NCBI GenBank assembly: GCA_963823735.1
Contig: CAWGMO010000001.1
Span: forward strand, 1,612,001-1,676,000
Direction: 5' to 3'
DNA: 64,000 nt
DNA from: Actinoallomurus sp963823735
Lineage (GTDB): Bacteria; Actinomycetota; Actinomycetes; Streptosporangiales; Streptosporangiaceae
Made by a program: the position numbers and the translations under genes. This document shows, one piece after another, positions 36,282-44,170 of this stretch (the first letter of the stretch is position 1; every line of letters begins with the position of its first letter). The notes beneath the pieces were generated by a model. That model saw nothing but the letters and a program-made list of their open reading frames with translations. It did not search any database and was not told the DNA's origin.

Positions 36282-36956
36282 TTACTTGAAGCCGAAGTCC
36301 TGTGTCCACCACGGGCCGCCCTGGCCGGTTTCGACGCCGATCCCGACCGCCTTGAGGCTGCAGTTCAAGATGTTGGCGCGGTGGCCGGAGCTGTTCATCC
36401 AGCCGTCCATGACCGCCTTGGCGGTGGCGTATCCCTGGGCGATGTTCTCCGCGCCGGGGCTGGTGTAGCCGGCCGCCTTGATCCGGTCCCACGGCGTCCT
36501 GCCATCGGGCGAGTTGTGGTCGAAGTAGTGCTTCAGGTGCATGTCGACGGAGTGCGCGCGTGCGGCGGAGCGCAGGCGCGAGTCCACCCGCAGCGCGGAG
36601 CATCCGTGCAGGGCGCGCTGGGCGTTCGTCAGCTTTACGGCCAGGTCCTCGATGGACAGGCCCTTCGTCGACGTCGCGGACGGGGGAACCGCGGAGGTCT
36701 TCGACGGGGTCGCGTGGTGCGCCTTGGGCCGCTGCGCCATCGCCTTGGACATCTCGGGAGCCGAAGGCGTCGGGGTGGCGGCCGGTTTCGCCGAGCCCTC
36801 GGGGCGCGGGGCCACGACGGCGTCGGTCACCGGAGGCGGCGACACGGGAGAGGTGTGCGCGCTGGTCACATAACGATTCGCCGCGATTCCACCGGCGACG
36901 AAAATCGCGATGGCCACGAGTACGAACGCCTGGACCCGGCGTTTTGTCGGGATCAC
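36282..36956 (-). CDS. Membrane-anchored CAP-domain (SCP/YkwD-type) protein
   Basis: 224 residues, GTG start. A signal-anchor helix (about residues 8-25) precedes a Pro/Ser/Ala-rich stretch to about 95. The C-terminal CAP domain follows: LTNAQRALHGCSALRVD, MHLKHYFDHNSPDGRTPWDR, GAENIAQGY, MNSSGHRANILNCSLKAVGIG. Two cysteines (GCSAL, LNCSL) can form the disulfide common in secreted CAP proteins. CAP proteins of bacteria are exported and of mostly unknown activity. It heads the minus-strand trio with the two proline-rich proteins, divergent from rplM. Confidence 0.85.
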   Translation of the reverse strand: MIPTKRRVQAFVLVAIAIFVAGGIAANRYVTSAHTSPVSPPPVTDAVVAPRPEGSAKPAATPTPSAPEMSKAMAQRPKAHHATPSKTSAVPPSATSTKGLSIEDLAVKLTNAQRALHGCSALRVDSRLRSAARAHSVDMHLKHYFDHNSPDGRTPWDRIKAAGYTSPGAENIAQGYATAKAVMDGWMNSSGHRANILNCSLKAVGIGVETGQGGPWWTQDFGFK

Positions 36957-37280
36957 ACGCTTGGCGGACAGGGGGTCCTCCAGGGGGGCTGGGGAGGACC
37001 AGCACTATATGGGTCTAAACCGGGTTTCGGGAGTCTGTTCGGAAGTAATCGCTGGTATATGCTGTGAAAGAGACGTCCATGTGATCGTCCCGCACGACGG
37101 CAGGAGGCGGCTGAGGCCGTCCACTTTGACCCACCGGTGAGTGGGCCGGTATCCTGCCAGTTCGTTGTGTGTGTCAGCGTGCCCGTATTCCGGACCGCTC
37201 GACCCATCGGGCCCGTGACGGTATCTGCCGTCCAGGAGGGTCCTGTCTCTGTAGTCAGACCGAAACGAAGGCTTACGACC
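36957..37280. promoter_or_regulatory. Divergent intergenic region between the CAP protein and rplM
   Basis: 324 bp without a gene. It contains the rplM promoter (separate entry) and a short GACGG / CCGTC stem with a 6-nt loop in the rplM leader just upstream of an AGGAGGG sequence at about 37230. For the minus-strand gene I see no convincing promoter. Confidence 0.4.
37126..37155 (+). promoter_or_regulatory. Probable promoter of rplM-rpsI
   Basis: TTGACC at 37126-37131 and TATCCT at 37150-37155 with an 18-nt spacer; a predicted start near 37162 gives a leader of about 120 nt. The -35 is identical to that of the str promoter. Confidence 0.65.
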
Positions 37281-37724
37281 GTGCGCACCTACACCCCTAA
37301 GCCTGCTGACGTCGAGCGTCAGTGGCACGTCATCGACGCGACCGATGTCGTGCTGGGCCGGCTCGCCAGTCAGGTCGCGACACTGCTGCGGGGTAAGCAC
37401 AAGCCGATCTATGCGCCGCACCTCGACACGGGCGACTTCGTCATCATCGTCAACGCCGACAAGGTGGCGCTCTCGGGGAAGAAGCTCGAGCAGAAGAAGG
37501 CATACCGTCACTCCGGCTACCCCGGTGGTCTGCGGGCCATGAGCTACGCCGACCTGATGGAGAAGCACCCCGAGCGCGCCGTCGAGAAGGCGATCAAGGG
37601 CATGCTTCCCAAGAACAGCCTTGGCCGGAAGATGTTCGGCAAGCTGAAGGTCTACACCGGTTCCGAGCACCCGCACCAGGCTCAGCAGCCGGTGCCCTAC
37701 GACATCAAGCAGATCGCGCAGTAA
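37281..37724 (+). CDS. rplM: 50S ribosomal protein L13
   Basis: Early-assembly large-subunit protein, 147 residues from the GTG at 37281 (VRTYTPKPADVERQWHVIDA); the longer upstream reading has no conserved sequence. LGRLASQVATLLRGKHKP, YRHSGYPGGL and GMLPKNSLGRKMFGKLKVY are conserved. Heads the rplM-rpsI unit. Confidence 0.97.
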   Translation: MRTYTPKPADVERQWHVIDATDVVLGRLASQVATLLRGKHKPIYAPHLDTGDFVIIVNADKVALSGKKLEQKKAYRHSGYPGGLRAMSYADLMEKHPERAVEKAIKGMLPKNSLGRKMFGKLKVYTGSEHPHQAQQPVPYDIKQIAQ

Positions 37725-37757
37725 CGCGCGTCGTCGAGACAGATCCAGAGGAGTACC

Positions 37758-38264
37758 GTGGCTGAGTCCACCGGCGTCGAGACGCCCGTCGAGGGCGCCG
37801 AGTTCGAAGAGTACGTGGGGGACTACACCTCCGAGTCCGCGGAGGTCGTGGTCGAGGAGACCCCTCGTCCGGTGCTGACCGGTCCGGCCGCCGGCACTGG
37901 CCGCCGCAAGGAGGCGATCGCGCGCGTCCGCATCGTCCCGGGCACCGGCAAGTGGACGATCAACGGTCGTCCCCTGGACGCCTACTTCCCGAACAAGGTC
38001 CACCAGCAGATCGTCAACGAGCCTTTCGTGACGCTCGGCCTGGAAGACCAGTTCGACGTGATCGCGCGGATCAACGGCGGCGGCGTTACGGGCCAGGCGG
38101 GCGCGCTGCGCCTCGGCATCGCCCGCGCCCTGCAGCTCGTCGACCCCGACAACCGCCCGCCGCTCAAGAAGGCCGGCTTCCTCACCCGTGACGCGCGGGC
38201 GAAGGAGCGCAAGAAGTACGGCCTGAAGAAGGCGCGTAAGGCCCCGCAGTACAGCAAGCGTTGA
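37758..38264 (+). CDS. rpsI: 30S ribosomal protein S9
   Basis: P-site protein whose C-terminal SKR touches tRNA; 168 residues. The core from about residue 47 (GTGRRKEAIARVRIVPGTGK) to the invariant C-terminal YSKR is normal. The first 46 residues are an acidic extension (EGAEFEEYVGDYTSE), common in actinomycetes. GTG start with AGAGGAG upstream. Confidence 0.97.
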   Translation: MAESTGVETPVEGAEFEEYVGDYTSESAEVVVEETPRPVLTGPAAGTGRRKEAIARVRIVPGTGKWTINGRPLDAYFPNKVHQQIVNEPFVTLGLEDQFDVIARINGGGVTGQAGALRLGIARALQLVDPDNRPPLKKAGFLTRDARAKERKKYGLKKARKAPQYSKR

Positions 38265-38276
38265 TCGACCCTGTCC

Positions 38277-38314
38277 GGCGATCTTTCCTGCGCTCCGGCG
38301 CTGGGAAGATCGCC
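38277..38314 (+). terminator. Hairpin after rpsI
   Basis: GGCGATCTTTCC pairs with GGGAAGATCGCC with one mismatch, 12 nt after the rpsI stop. No T-run. Confidence 0.6.
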
Positions 38315-38446
38315 TGATGGGCTTCCGGCGGTTCTGCCCACTCGGCAGGGCCGCCGCATCGCTTTGTTCGACCTGTTTTACGGCCGGCGCCCGGGGCCTG
38401 CCCCGGGACATGATCAATCCATGCGTGTGACCGTGGGGTGTTTGTA

Positions 38447-39787
38447 GTGGCGCGTCTGTTCGGAACCGACGGAGTCCGAGGGGTCGCCAACCGCGATCTC
38501 ACGTCCAAGCTCGCGCTAGACGTGGGGGTCGCGGCCGCACGCGTCCTCGGCGAGGTCGGCGCGTTCGAGGGGCACCGCCCGGTCGCGGTCGTGGGCCGAG
38601 ACCCGCGCGCCTCCGGTGAGTTCCTGGAGGCCGCCGTCGTCGCGGGCCTCGCGTCCGCGGGTGTCGACGTGCTGCGGCTCGGCGTCCTGCCGACGCCCGC
38701 CGTCGCCCACCTCACGCGGTCGCTCGGCGCCGACCTCGGCGTGATGCTCTCCGCCTCGCACAACCCCGCGCCGGACAACGGAATCAAGCTGTTCGGCCGC
38801 GGCGGCAACAAGCTTCCCGACGACATCGAGGACCAGATCGAGGACCACCTCGGTCAGGACTGGGCCGGCCCGGTCGGCTCCGGCGTCGGGCGCGTACGCG
38901 AGGCGCAGGGCGAGGTCGAGAGCTACATCGCGCACCTGCTGTCCACGCTGCCCACCTCGCTGGAGGGCCTGCGCGTCGTCGTCGACTGCGCGCACGGCGC
39001 CGCGTCCGGGGTCTCCCCGGAGGCGATGCGCCGCGCCGGGGCGTCCGTCGTCGCGATCGGCGCCTCGCCGGACGGCCTGAACATCAACGAAGGCTGCGGC
39101 TCCACGCACCTTGAGGCCCTGCAGCGCGCCGTGCGCGAGCACGGCGCCGACGCCGGCATCGCCCACGACGGCGACGCCGACCGCTGCCTCGCGGTCACCG
39201 CCTCCGGCGAGGCCATCGACGGCGACCAGATCATGGCGATCCTCGCGACCGAGCTGCGCGACGCGGGCAAGCTGCCCGGCGACACCGTCGTGGCGACCGT
39301 GATGTCCAACCTCGGGTTCCGGCTCGCCATGCGCGAAGAGGGCCTGAACGTCGTCGAGACCACGGTCGGCGACCGCTACGTCCTTGAGGCCATGAGGGCC
39401 GGCGGCTTCACCTTCGGCGGCGAGCAGTCCGGGCACGTGATCATGCTCGACCACGCCACCACCGGCGACGGCGTGCTGACCGGCCTGCACCTGATGGCCA
39501 CGGTCGCGCGCCGCGGGCGCCCGCTCGACGAGCTGGCCAAGGTCATGACGCGCCTGCCGCAGGTGCTGATCAACGTCAAGAACGTCGACAAGACGCGGGC
39601 GAAGACCTCTCCGGAGCTCACCGAGGCCGTACGCACCGCCGAGGCCGAGCTCGGTGACACCGGGCGGGTCCTGATCCGCCCCAGTGGCACCGAGCCGATG
39701 GTCCGCGTCATGGTCGAGGCCGCCGAGGAGGACCAGGCCCGTGCGATCGCCGGCCGCCTCGCCGACGTCGTCCGCAGCGTCCTCTAG
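38447..39787 (+). CDS. glmM: Phosphoglucosamine mutase
   Basis: Converts glucosamine-6-phosphate to glucosamine-1-phosphate for UDP-GlcNAc and peptidoglycan; 446 residues. GTG at 38447 gives VARLFGTDGVRG; a GTG at 38438 would add three residues. The phosphorylated serine is S104 in SASHNP; the metal loop is DGDADR; GGEQSGH and the C-terminal RPSGTEPMVRVM phosphate loop are intact. Acts one step after GlmS, which is encoded 6 kb downstream. CTAG double stop with the convergent ABC permease. Confidence 0.96.
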   Translation: MARLFGTDGVRGVANRDLTSKLALDVGVAAARVLGEVGAFEGHRPVAVVGRDPRASGEFLEAAVVAGLASAGVDVLRLGVLPTPAVAHLTRSLGADLGVMLSASHNPAPDNGIKLFGRGGNKLPDDIEDQIEDHLGQDWAGPVGSGVGRVREAQGEVESYIAHLLSTLPTSLEGLRVVVDCAHGAASGVSPEAMRRAGASVVAIGASPDGLNINEGCGSTHLEALQRAVREHGADAGIAHDGDADRCLAVTASGEAIDGDQIMAILATELRDAGKLPGDTVVATVMSNLGFRLAMREEGLNVVETTVGDRYVLEAMRAGGFTFGGEQSGHVIMLDHATTGDGVLTGLHLMATVARRGRPLDELAKVMTRLPQVLINVKNVDKTRAKTSPELTEAVRTAEAELGDTGRVLIRPSGTEPMVRVMVEAAEEDQARAIAGRLADVVRSVL

Positions 39788-40497
39788 TCGGAGCCGGTCA
39801 CGGACAGGGTGCGCAGCTTCCAGCCCGCGTACACCACGCCCACGACCGTGAGGGCGATCAGTAGCGGCACCGCGGTCGTCGCCGACACGTCGGACTTGAC
39901 CGCGGTGGCGTCGGTGAGCTTGTCGGTGACCGTGATGGCCCACTGCCTGATCGACAGGGTCTTGGCGCCCGGGGCGTACCTCGCGATGAGGTTCTCCCAG
40001 ACCAGGGCGTAGATCAGGCCGATCGTCACGGCGAACCTCGTCATCACGGCGACGGCCAGGAACAGCGCGCAGTAGGCGATGCCGCCGACCAGCGCGCCGA
40101 TCGCGAAGCCACTGGCCAGCCCGGCCGTGAGGCCGGTCAGGATCAGGCCCGAGATGAAGATCGGGATGACGCAGAACAGCGTGGTGAGCACCACCGCGAC
40201 GGCGTACTTCGTGGTCGTGATCATCGGTCGTGAGATCGGCTTGGTCAGGAGGTACATGATCTGGCCGTCGTCGATCTCCGGCGCCAGTACGCCGGTGCCC
40301 AGCAGCAGCGCGAGCAGCGGCAGCAGCGCGCCGAGCCCGAACTGGGTGAGCAGCGCGTTGGCCGTGTCGAGGTCGTTGTTGTGGGTGACCCGCAGGCCGA
40401 CGCTGAGCAGCAGGATCACCGCGGGCAGCAGGAAGAGCAGGATCGCGCGGCGGCGGCCGAGCATGCCGCGGAACGTGATGTAGGCGATGGTATTCAC
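39784..40497 (-). CDS. ABC transporter permease (ABC-2 type)
   Basis: 237 residues, GTG start at 40497, overlapping the upstream ATPase stop by 4 nt (GTGA). About six membrane helices, including ILLFLLPAVILLLSVGL and GALLPLLALLLGTGVLAPE; the segment EIDDGQIMYLLTKPISR resembles the coupling region of ABC-2 permeases. Partner of the ATPase at 40494-41405. Substrate unknown. Last gene of the four-gene operon. Confidence 0.85.
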   Translation of the reverse strand: MNTIAYITFRGMLGRRRAILLFLLPAVILLLSVGLRVTHNNDLDTANALLTQFGLGALLPLLALLLGTGVLAPEIDDGQIMYLLTKPISRPMITTTKYAVAVVLTTLFCVIPIFISGLILTGLTAGLASGFAIGALVGGIAYCALFLAVAVMTRFAVTIGLIYALVWENLIARYAPGAKTLSIRQWAITVTDKLTDATAVKSDVSATTAVPLLIALTVVGVVYAGWKLRTLSVTGSD

Positions 40498-41405
40498 GAG
40501 GCCACCAGGTAGGAGAAGACGCTTTCGAGGGACTCGTCGGCCGGGGAGACCTCCCACAGGTGGATGCCCGTGTGGCGGGCCACCTGCGGCAGAAGCTGGG
40601 CGAACCTGTGGAAGTCGATGGCTTCGATCTCCAGGCCGTCCTTGGTCAGCTCGACGCCTCGCGTGGAGGCGTCGGCGATCAGCGCCGCCGCCAGCCGCCG
40701 GTCGTCGCTGGAGCGGACCGAGAACATGTGCGGCCGGTCGGTCATCAGCCGGCGGATGGCGCGGAAGTCGCCGGAGGCCGCGTGGCGGCCCGCGACGATC
40801 ACTTCGATGTGGTGCGCGAGGCGCTCGACCTCTTCGAGGATGTGCGAGCTGAACAGGACCGTACGGCCCTCGGCCGCCATGCCGCGGATCAGCTCCATGA
40901 GCTGGATCCGCTGGCGGGGGTCCATGCCGTTGAACGGCTCGTCGAGCAGCAGCACCGGGGGGTCGTGGACCAGCGCGGAGGCCATCTTGATGCGCTGCTT
41001 CATGCCCTTGGAGTAGGTGCCGATGGTCCGGTCGGCGGGGTCGGTCATCTCGACCATGGCCAGCGCGCGCTCGGCGGCCTTGCCCGGCTCGTCGAGCTTG
41101 TGCAGCTTGGCCATCGAGCGGACGAACTGGCGCCCGGTCAGGAAGTCGTACGCGGCCTCGCGCTCGGGCACCAGCCCGATGTCGCGGTAGACCGAGGGGT
41201 TCTTCCAGATCCGGCGGCCGTCGATGCCGACCTGGCCGCTGGACGGAGGCAGGAAGCCGCCCATCATGTGGATGAGCGTGGACTTGCCGGCGCCGTTCGG
41301 GCCGAGCAGCCCCGTGACGCCGGGGCCGACGGTCATCGTGATGCCGTTGACGGCCACGACGTTGCCGTACCACCGGGACACGTCCCGAAGTTCGAGGACG
41401 CTCAC
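40494..41405 (-). CDS. ABC transporter ATP-binding protein
   Basis: 303 residues, GTG start at 41405 overlapping the preceding permease stop by 4 nt. Walker A GPNGAGKST, signature YSKGMKQR, Walker B VLLLDEP and the switch His in SSHILEEVERLA are all present. The C-terminal about 80 residues form the extension common in ABC-2 export ATPases. Likely drives the permease directly downstream. Confidence 0.92.
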   Translation of the reverse strand: MSVLELRDVSRWYGNVVAVNGITMTVGPGVTGLLGPNGAGKSTLIHMMGGFLPPSSGQVGIDGRRIWKNPSVYRDIGLVPEREAAYDFLTGRQFVRSMAKLHKLDEPGKAAERALAMVEMTDPADRTIGTYSKGMKQRIKMASALVHDPPVLLLDEPFNGMDPRQRIQLMELIRGMAAEGRTVLFSSHILEEVERLAHHIEVIVAGRHAASGDFRAIRRLMTDRPHMFSVRSSDDRRLAAALIADASTRGVELTKDGLEIEAIDFHRFAQLLPQVARHTGIHLWEVSPADESLESVFSYLVAS

Positions 41406-42292
41406 TGGGCACCCGCCTTGCGGAATCGAAGGTGCAGGATCACGAGGGCGCCGGCCACGACGGCGACGCACATGAGGAGGAACACCGGGCCGCCGAGGCC
41501 GCCCGGCGGTGGTTCGGGCGCGGACCGTTTGGCTCCGAGCGCCCAGACCTGCACGCCGTCGACCAGGTCGAACGGCGTGAACAGGCTGGCCCATCGCGCC
41601 ACGCCGAACTGCGTCTGGCTCTCGGCGATGCCCTGGACGGTCGAGACCGCCGCGGTGCTGATCAGGTAGACGGCCATGACGGCGGTGATGCCGAACCCGC
41701 GGCGCGGCGTGAAGGCCGCGACGACCAGGCCGAGCGCGGCGAGCACCAGCGCGAAGATCAGGCTGCCCGCGAGCCCGGAGAAGAAGTGCAGCGTGTGGGA
41801 GCCGAGGTGCTTCTGCTTGGTCGCGAGCGCGCCGGCGAACAGGATGATCAGCGGCGTCGCCATCATGATCAGCAGCGCCGCCACGAGCGCGCCGTACTTG
41901 GCCAGCACGTAGTCCATCCGGGACAGCGGACGGGAGAAGTACAGCGGCGTGACGTGGAAGCGCAGGTCGCGCGAGGCCAGCACCGGCGCCTGCGCGGCCA
42001 GGAAGATCGCGATCAGGGGTTGCAGGTAGATGGCGTACGCGGAGTAGCGGATCAGGGGGACGGGCGTGTCGGGGCGTACCGAGTTGGCGAACGCCGTGAT
42101 CGCGATGCTGATCGCCGACGGCAGCAGCATCATCGCGAACAGCGTGAACGGCATGATCTTGGTCTTGCCGGGGCGCCCGAGCCCGTACGCCGCGCGCAGG
42201 TTGTGCACGAACAGGGAGCGGACGGCGTATGCGCGGCCCAGGCGTGGGCCGTCGTAGTGCCGGTAGCCGATGTCGTGGATGACGCTCGTCAT
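41402..42292 (-). CDS. ABC transporter permease (ABC-2 type)
   Basis: 296 residues, ATG overlapping the stop of the first ATPase by 4 nt. About six membrane helices; N-terminal HDIGYRHYDGPRLGRAYAV precedes helix 1, and RFHVTPLYFSRPLSRMDYV is the loop shared by this ABC-2 permease group. It has little similarity to the other permease of the operon, so the complex could be a hetero-oligomer or there may be two separate exporters. Confidence 0.88.
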   Translation of the reverse strand: MTSVIHDIGYRHYDGPRLGRAYAVRSLFVHNLRAAYGLGRPGKTKIMPFTLFAMMLLPSAISIAITAFANSVRPDTPVPLIRYSAYAIYLQPLIAIFLAAQAPVLASRDLRFHVTPLYFSRPLSRMDYVLAKYGALVAALLIMMATPLIILFAGALATKQKHLGSHTLHFFSGLAGSLIFALVLAALGLVVAAFTPRRGFGITAVMAVYLISTAAVSTVQGIAESQTQFGVARWASLFTPFDLVDGVQVWALGAKRSAPEPPPGGLGGPVFLLMCVAVVAGALVILHLRFRKAGAQ

Positions 42293-43182
42293 GCGGAGAA
42301 GACCTCTTCGATCCGGTGGCGGCGGTTCTCCATGCGGACGAGGGCGAGACCCAGGTCGGCGACGGAGTCGCGCACGACGTCGTAGGTGCTCTCACCGGCG
42401 ATGTCGATGAGCAGGATGCGGCCGTCGGGGATGACCTTCAGGCCGGTTTCGGCGAGGCGGTGGCCGAGCTTGTCCATGTCCTCTTCGACCTCGACGGCCA
42501 GCACGCCGCTGACCTCGGTGAAGGCGGCGACGGCCTGGGACCGCAGCAGGCGTCCGCCGTCGATGATCACGAGGTGGCCGGCGACGCGTTCGAGCTCGCC
42601 GAGGAGGTGGGAGGTGACGAGCACGCTGATGCCGAACTGGCCGCCGATGCGCCGGATCAGCGCGAGCATCTCGTCGCGGCCGGCCGGGTCGAGGCCGTTG
42701 GTGGGCTCGTCGAGGAAGATGAGTTTCGGGTCGTGCACGAGGGCCTGGGCGAGCTTGACGCGCTGGCGCATGCCGGTGGAGTAGCCGCCGATCGGCCGGT
42801 AGCGCTCCTCGTACAGGCCGACGTGGCGCAGGGTGTCGGCGGCGCGCTCGCGTGCGGCCGTGGCCGGCAGGCCGGACACACGCGCCGCGTGGACGATGAA
42901 CTCGGTGGCGGAGACGTCGGGCGGCAGGCAGTCGTGTTCGGGCATGTAGCCGACCAGCTCGCGGATCTTCATCGACTCACGGACCGTGTCGAAGCCGAGA
43001 ACGGTCGCCTGCCCGCCGGACGGCTCCAGGAGCCCCAGCAGGATCTTGATGAGGGTCGACTTGCCCGCGCCGTTGGCACCGACGAGCCCGACGACGCCGG
43101 GTTCGATGTCGACGGTCAGGTCGTCCAGGGCGAGCACGCCGGGGAAGCGCTTGCCAAGGCCCCGGGTGGCGATGATGGACAT
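42289..43182 (-). CDS. ABC transporter ATP-binding protein
   Basis: 297 residues, first gene of the operon. Walker A GANGAGKST, signature YSTGMRQR, Walker B LIFLDEP, switch TSHLLGELERVA. It resembles CcmA-type export ATPases. ATGA overlap with the following permease. Confidence 0.92.
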   Translation of the reverse strand: MSIIATRGLGKRFPGVLALDDLTVDIEPGVVGLVGANGAGKSTLIKILLGLLEPSGGQATVLGFDTVRESMKIRELVGYMPEHDCLPPDVSATEFIVHAARVSGLPATAARERAADTLRHVGLYEERYRPIGGYSTGMRQRVKLAQALVHDPKLIFLDEPTNGLDPAGRDEMLALIRRIGGQFGISVLVTSHLLGELERVAGHLVIIDGGRLLRSQAVAAFTEVSGVLAVEVEEDMDKLGHRLAETGLKVIPDGRILLIDIAGESTYDVVRDSVADLGLALVRMENRRHRIEEVFSA

Positions 43183-43373
43183 GAGCCGAACCTAATGGAT
43201 CGATTTCCAGCCCGTCGTCACTCTTACGCACTATGCGTTCCCCGTCTTCAGGATGACGGAGCCTCCTCCGTAGAGGTAGCCCAGGGTCGTACGGGCCTGT
43301 CGCCACTTTGTCCGCATGCATCCGCATAAAGCGGGCATATGATCCGCCAAAAAGATCTTGGACGGTGGACGAA

Positions 43374-44072
43374 ATGGCGTTGCGGTCGCGGATGACGAAG
43401 GTGGCGATGGTCGTACCGGCGGCGGTGATGGTCGCCGGATGCTCGGGGAACATCTCGTTGAACGGTTCCGATCCCTCGGCGTCCTCCTCGCACAAGGGGT
43501 CGTCGCACAGCGGCTCGTCGGGCGGGAAGGGCGACGAGAAGACGGCGCGTAAAGAGCTGGCGAAGCTGAAGGACGCCTCGCCGGACTCCATGAGCGGCTA
43601 CTCACGTGACCAGTTCGGCGTCGCGTGGAAGGACGTCGACCACAACGGGTGCAGCACCCGCGACGACATCCTGGCCCGCGACCTGGACAAGGTGAAGAAG
43701 CGCGACAAGTGCGTGGTCATCTCCGGTGACCTGGACGACCCGTACACCGGCAAGAACATCACCTTCAGCAAGACCCACGCGATGGAAGTGCAGATCGACC
43801 ACGTCTTCCCGCTGGGTCTCGCCTGGCAGATGGGCGCCTCGCACTGGACCAAGGACAAGCGCACCCAGCTCGCCAACGACCGCGACAACCTGCTCGCCGT
43901 CTCCGGGCGCCCGAACGAGCAGAAGGGCGACAAGGGGCCGTCGGAGTGGCAGCCGCCGAAGAGCTTCGAGTGCACGTACGCGGAGAAGTTCGTCGCCGTG
44001 GCGGACGAGTACAGCCTGACCGTGACCAAGGCCGACCACTCGGAACTGACCACGATGCTCGACACCTGCTGA
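43374..44072 (+). CDS. Secreted HNH-family nuclease, probable lipoprotein
   Basis: 232 residues from the ATG at 43374; the ATG at 43392 is an equally possible start. Signal peptide TKVAMVVPAAVMVAGC ends in a lipobox (VAGC), followed by a Ser/Gly/His-rich linker. The catalytic core is of the HNH / DUF1524 type: EVQIDHVFPLGLAWQMG then LANDRDNLLAVSGRPNEQKG, with His and Asn ligands. Two cysteine pairs may form disulfides. Such exported nucleases of actinomycetes probably degrade extracellular DNA (inference). Divergent from the ABC operon. Confidence 0.85.
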   Translation: MALRSRMTKVAMVVPAAVMVAGCSGNISLNGSDPSASSSHKGSSHSGSSGGKGDEKTARKELAKLKDASPDSMSGYSRDQFGVAWKDVDHNGCSTRDDILARDLDKVKKRDKCVVISGDLDDPYTGKNITFSKTHAMEVQIDHVFPLGLAWQMGASHWTKDKRTQLANDRDNLLAVSGRPNEQKGDKGPSEWQPPKSFECTYAEKFVAVADEYSLTVTKADHSELTTMLDTC

Positions 44073-44170
44073 CGGGATATTTGTACTGAGACCCACGGGA
44101 TGGACGGCTCTGCCGCGCGCGTACGCGCGTCGAACAGACTGAGGGCCGGTCGTCACCCGGAGGGAATCGC

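Noticed and set aside
39784..41412. Single 542-codon frame covering the ABC permease and part of the ATPase region
   Set aside because: Only the last 237 codons encode membrane helices; the first part is out of frame with a clear ABC ATPase (40494-41405).
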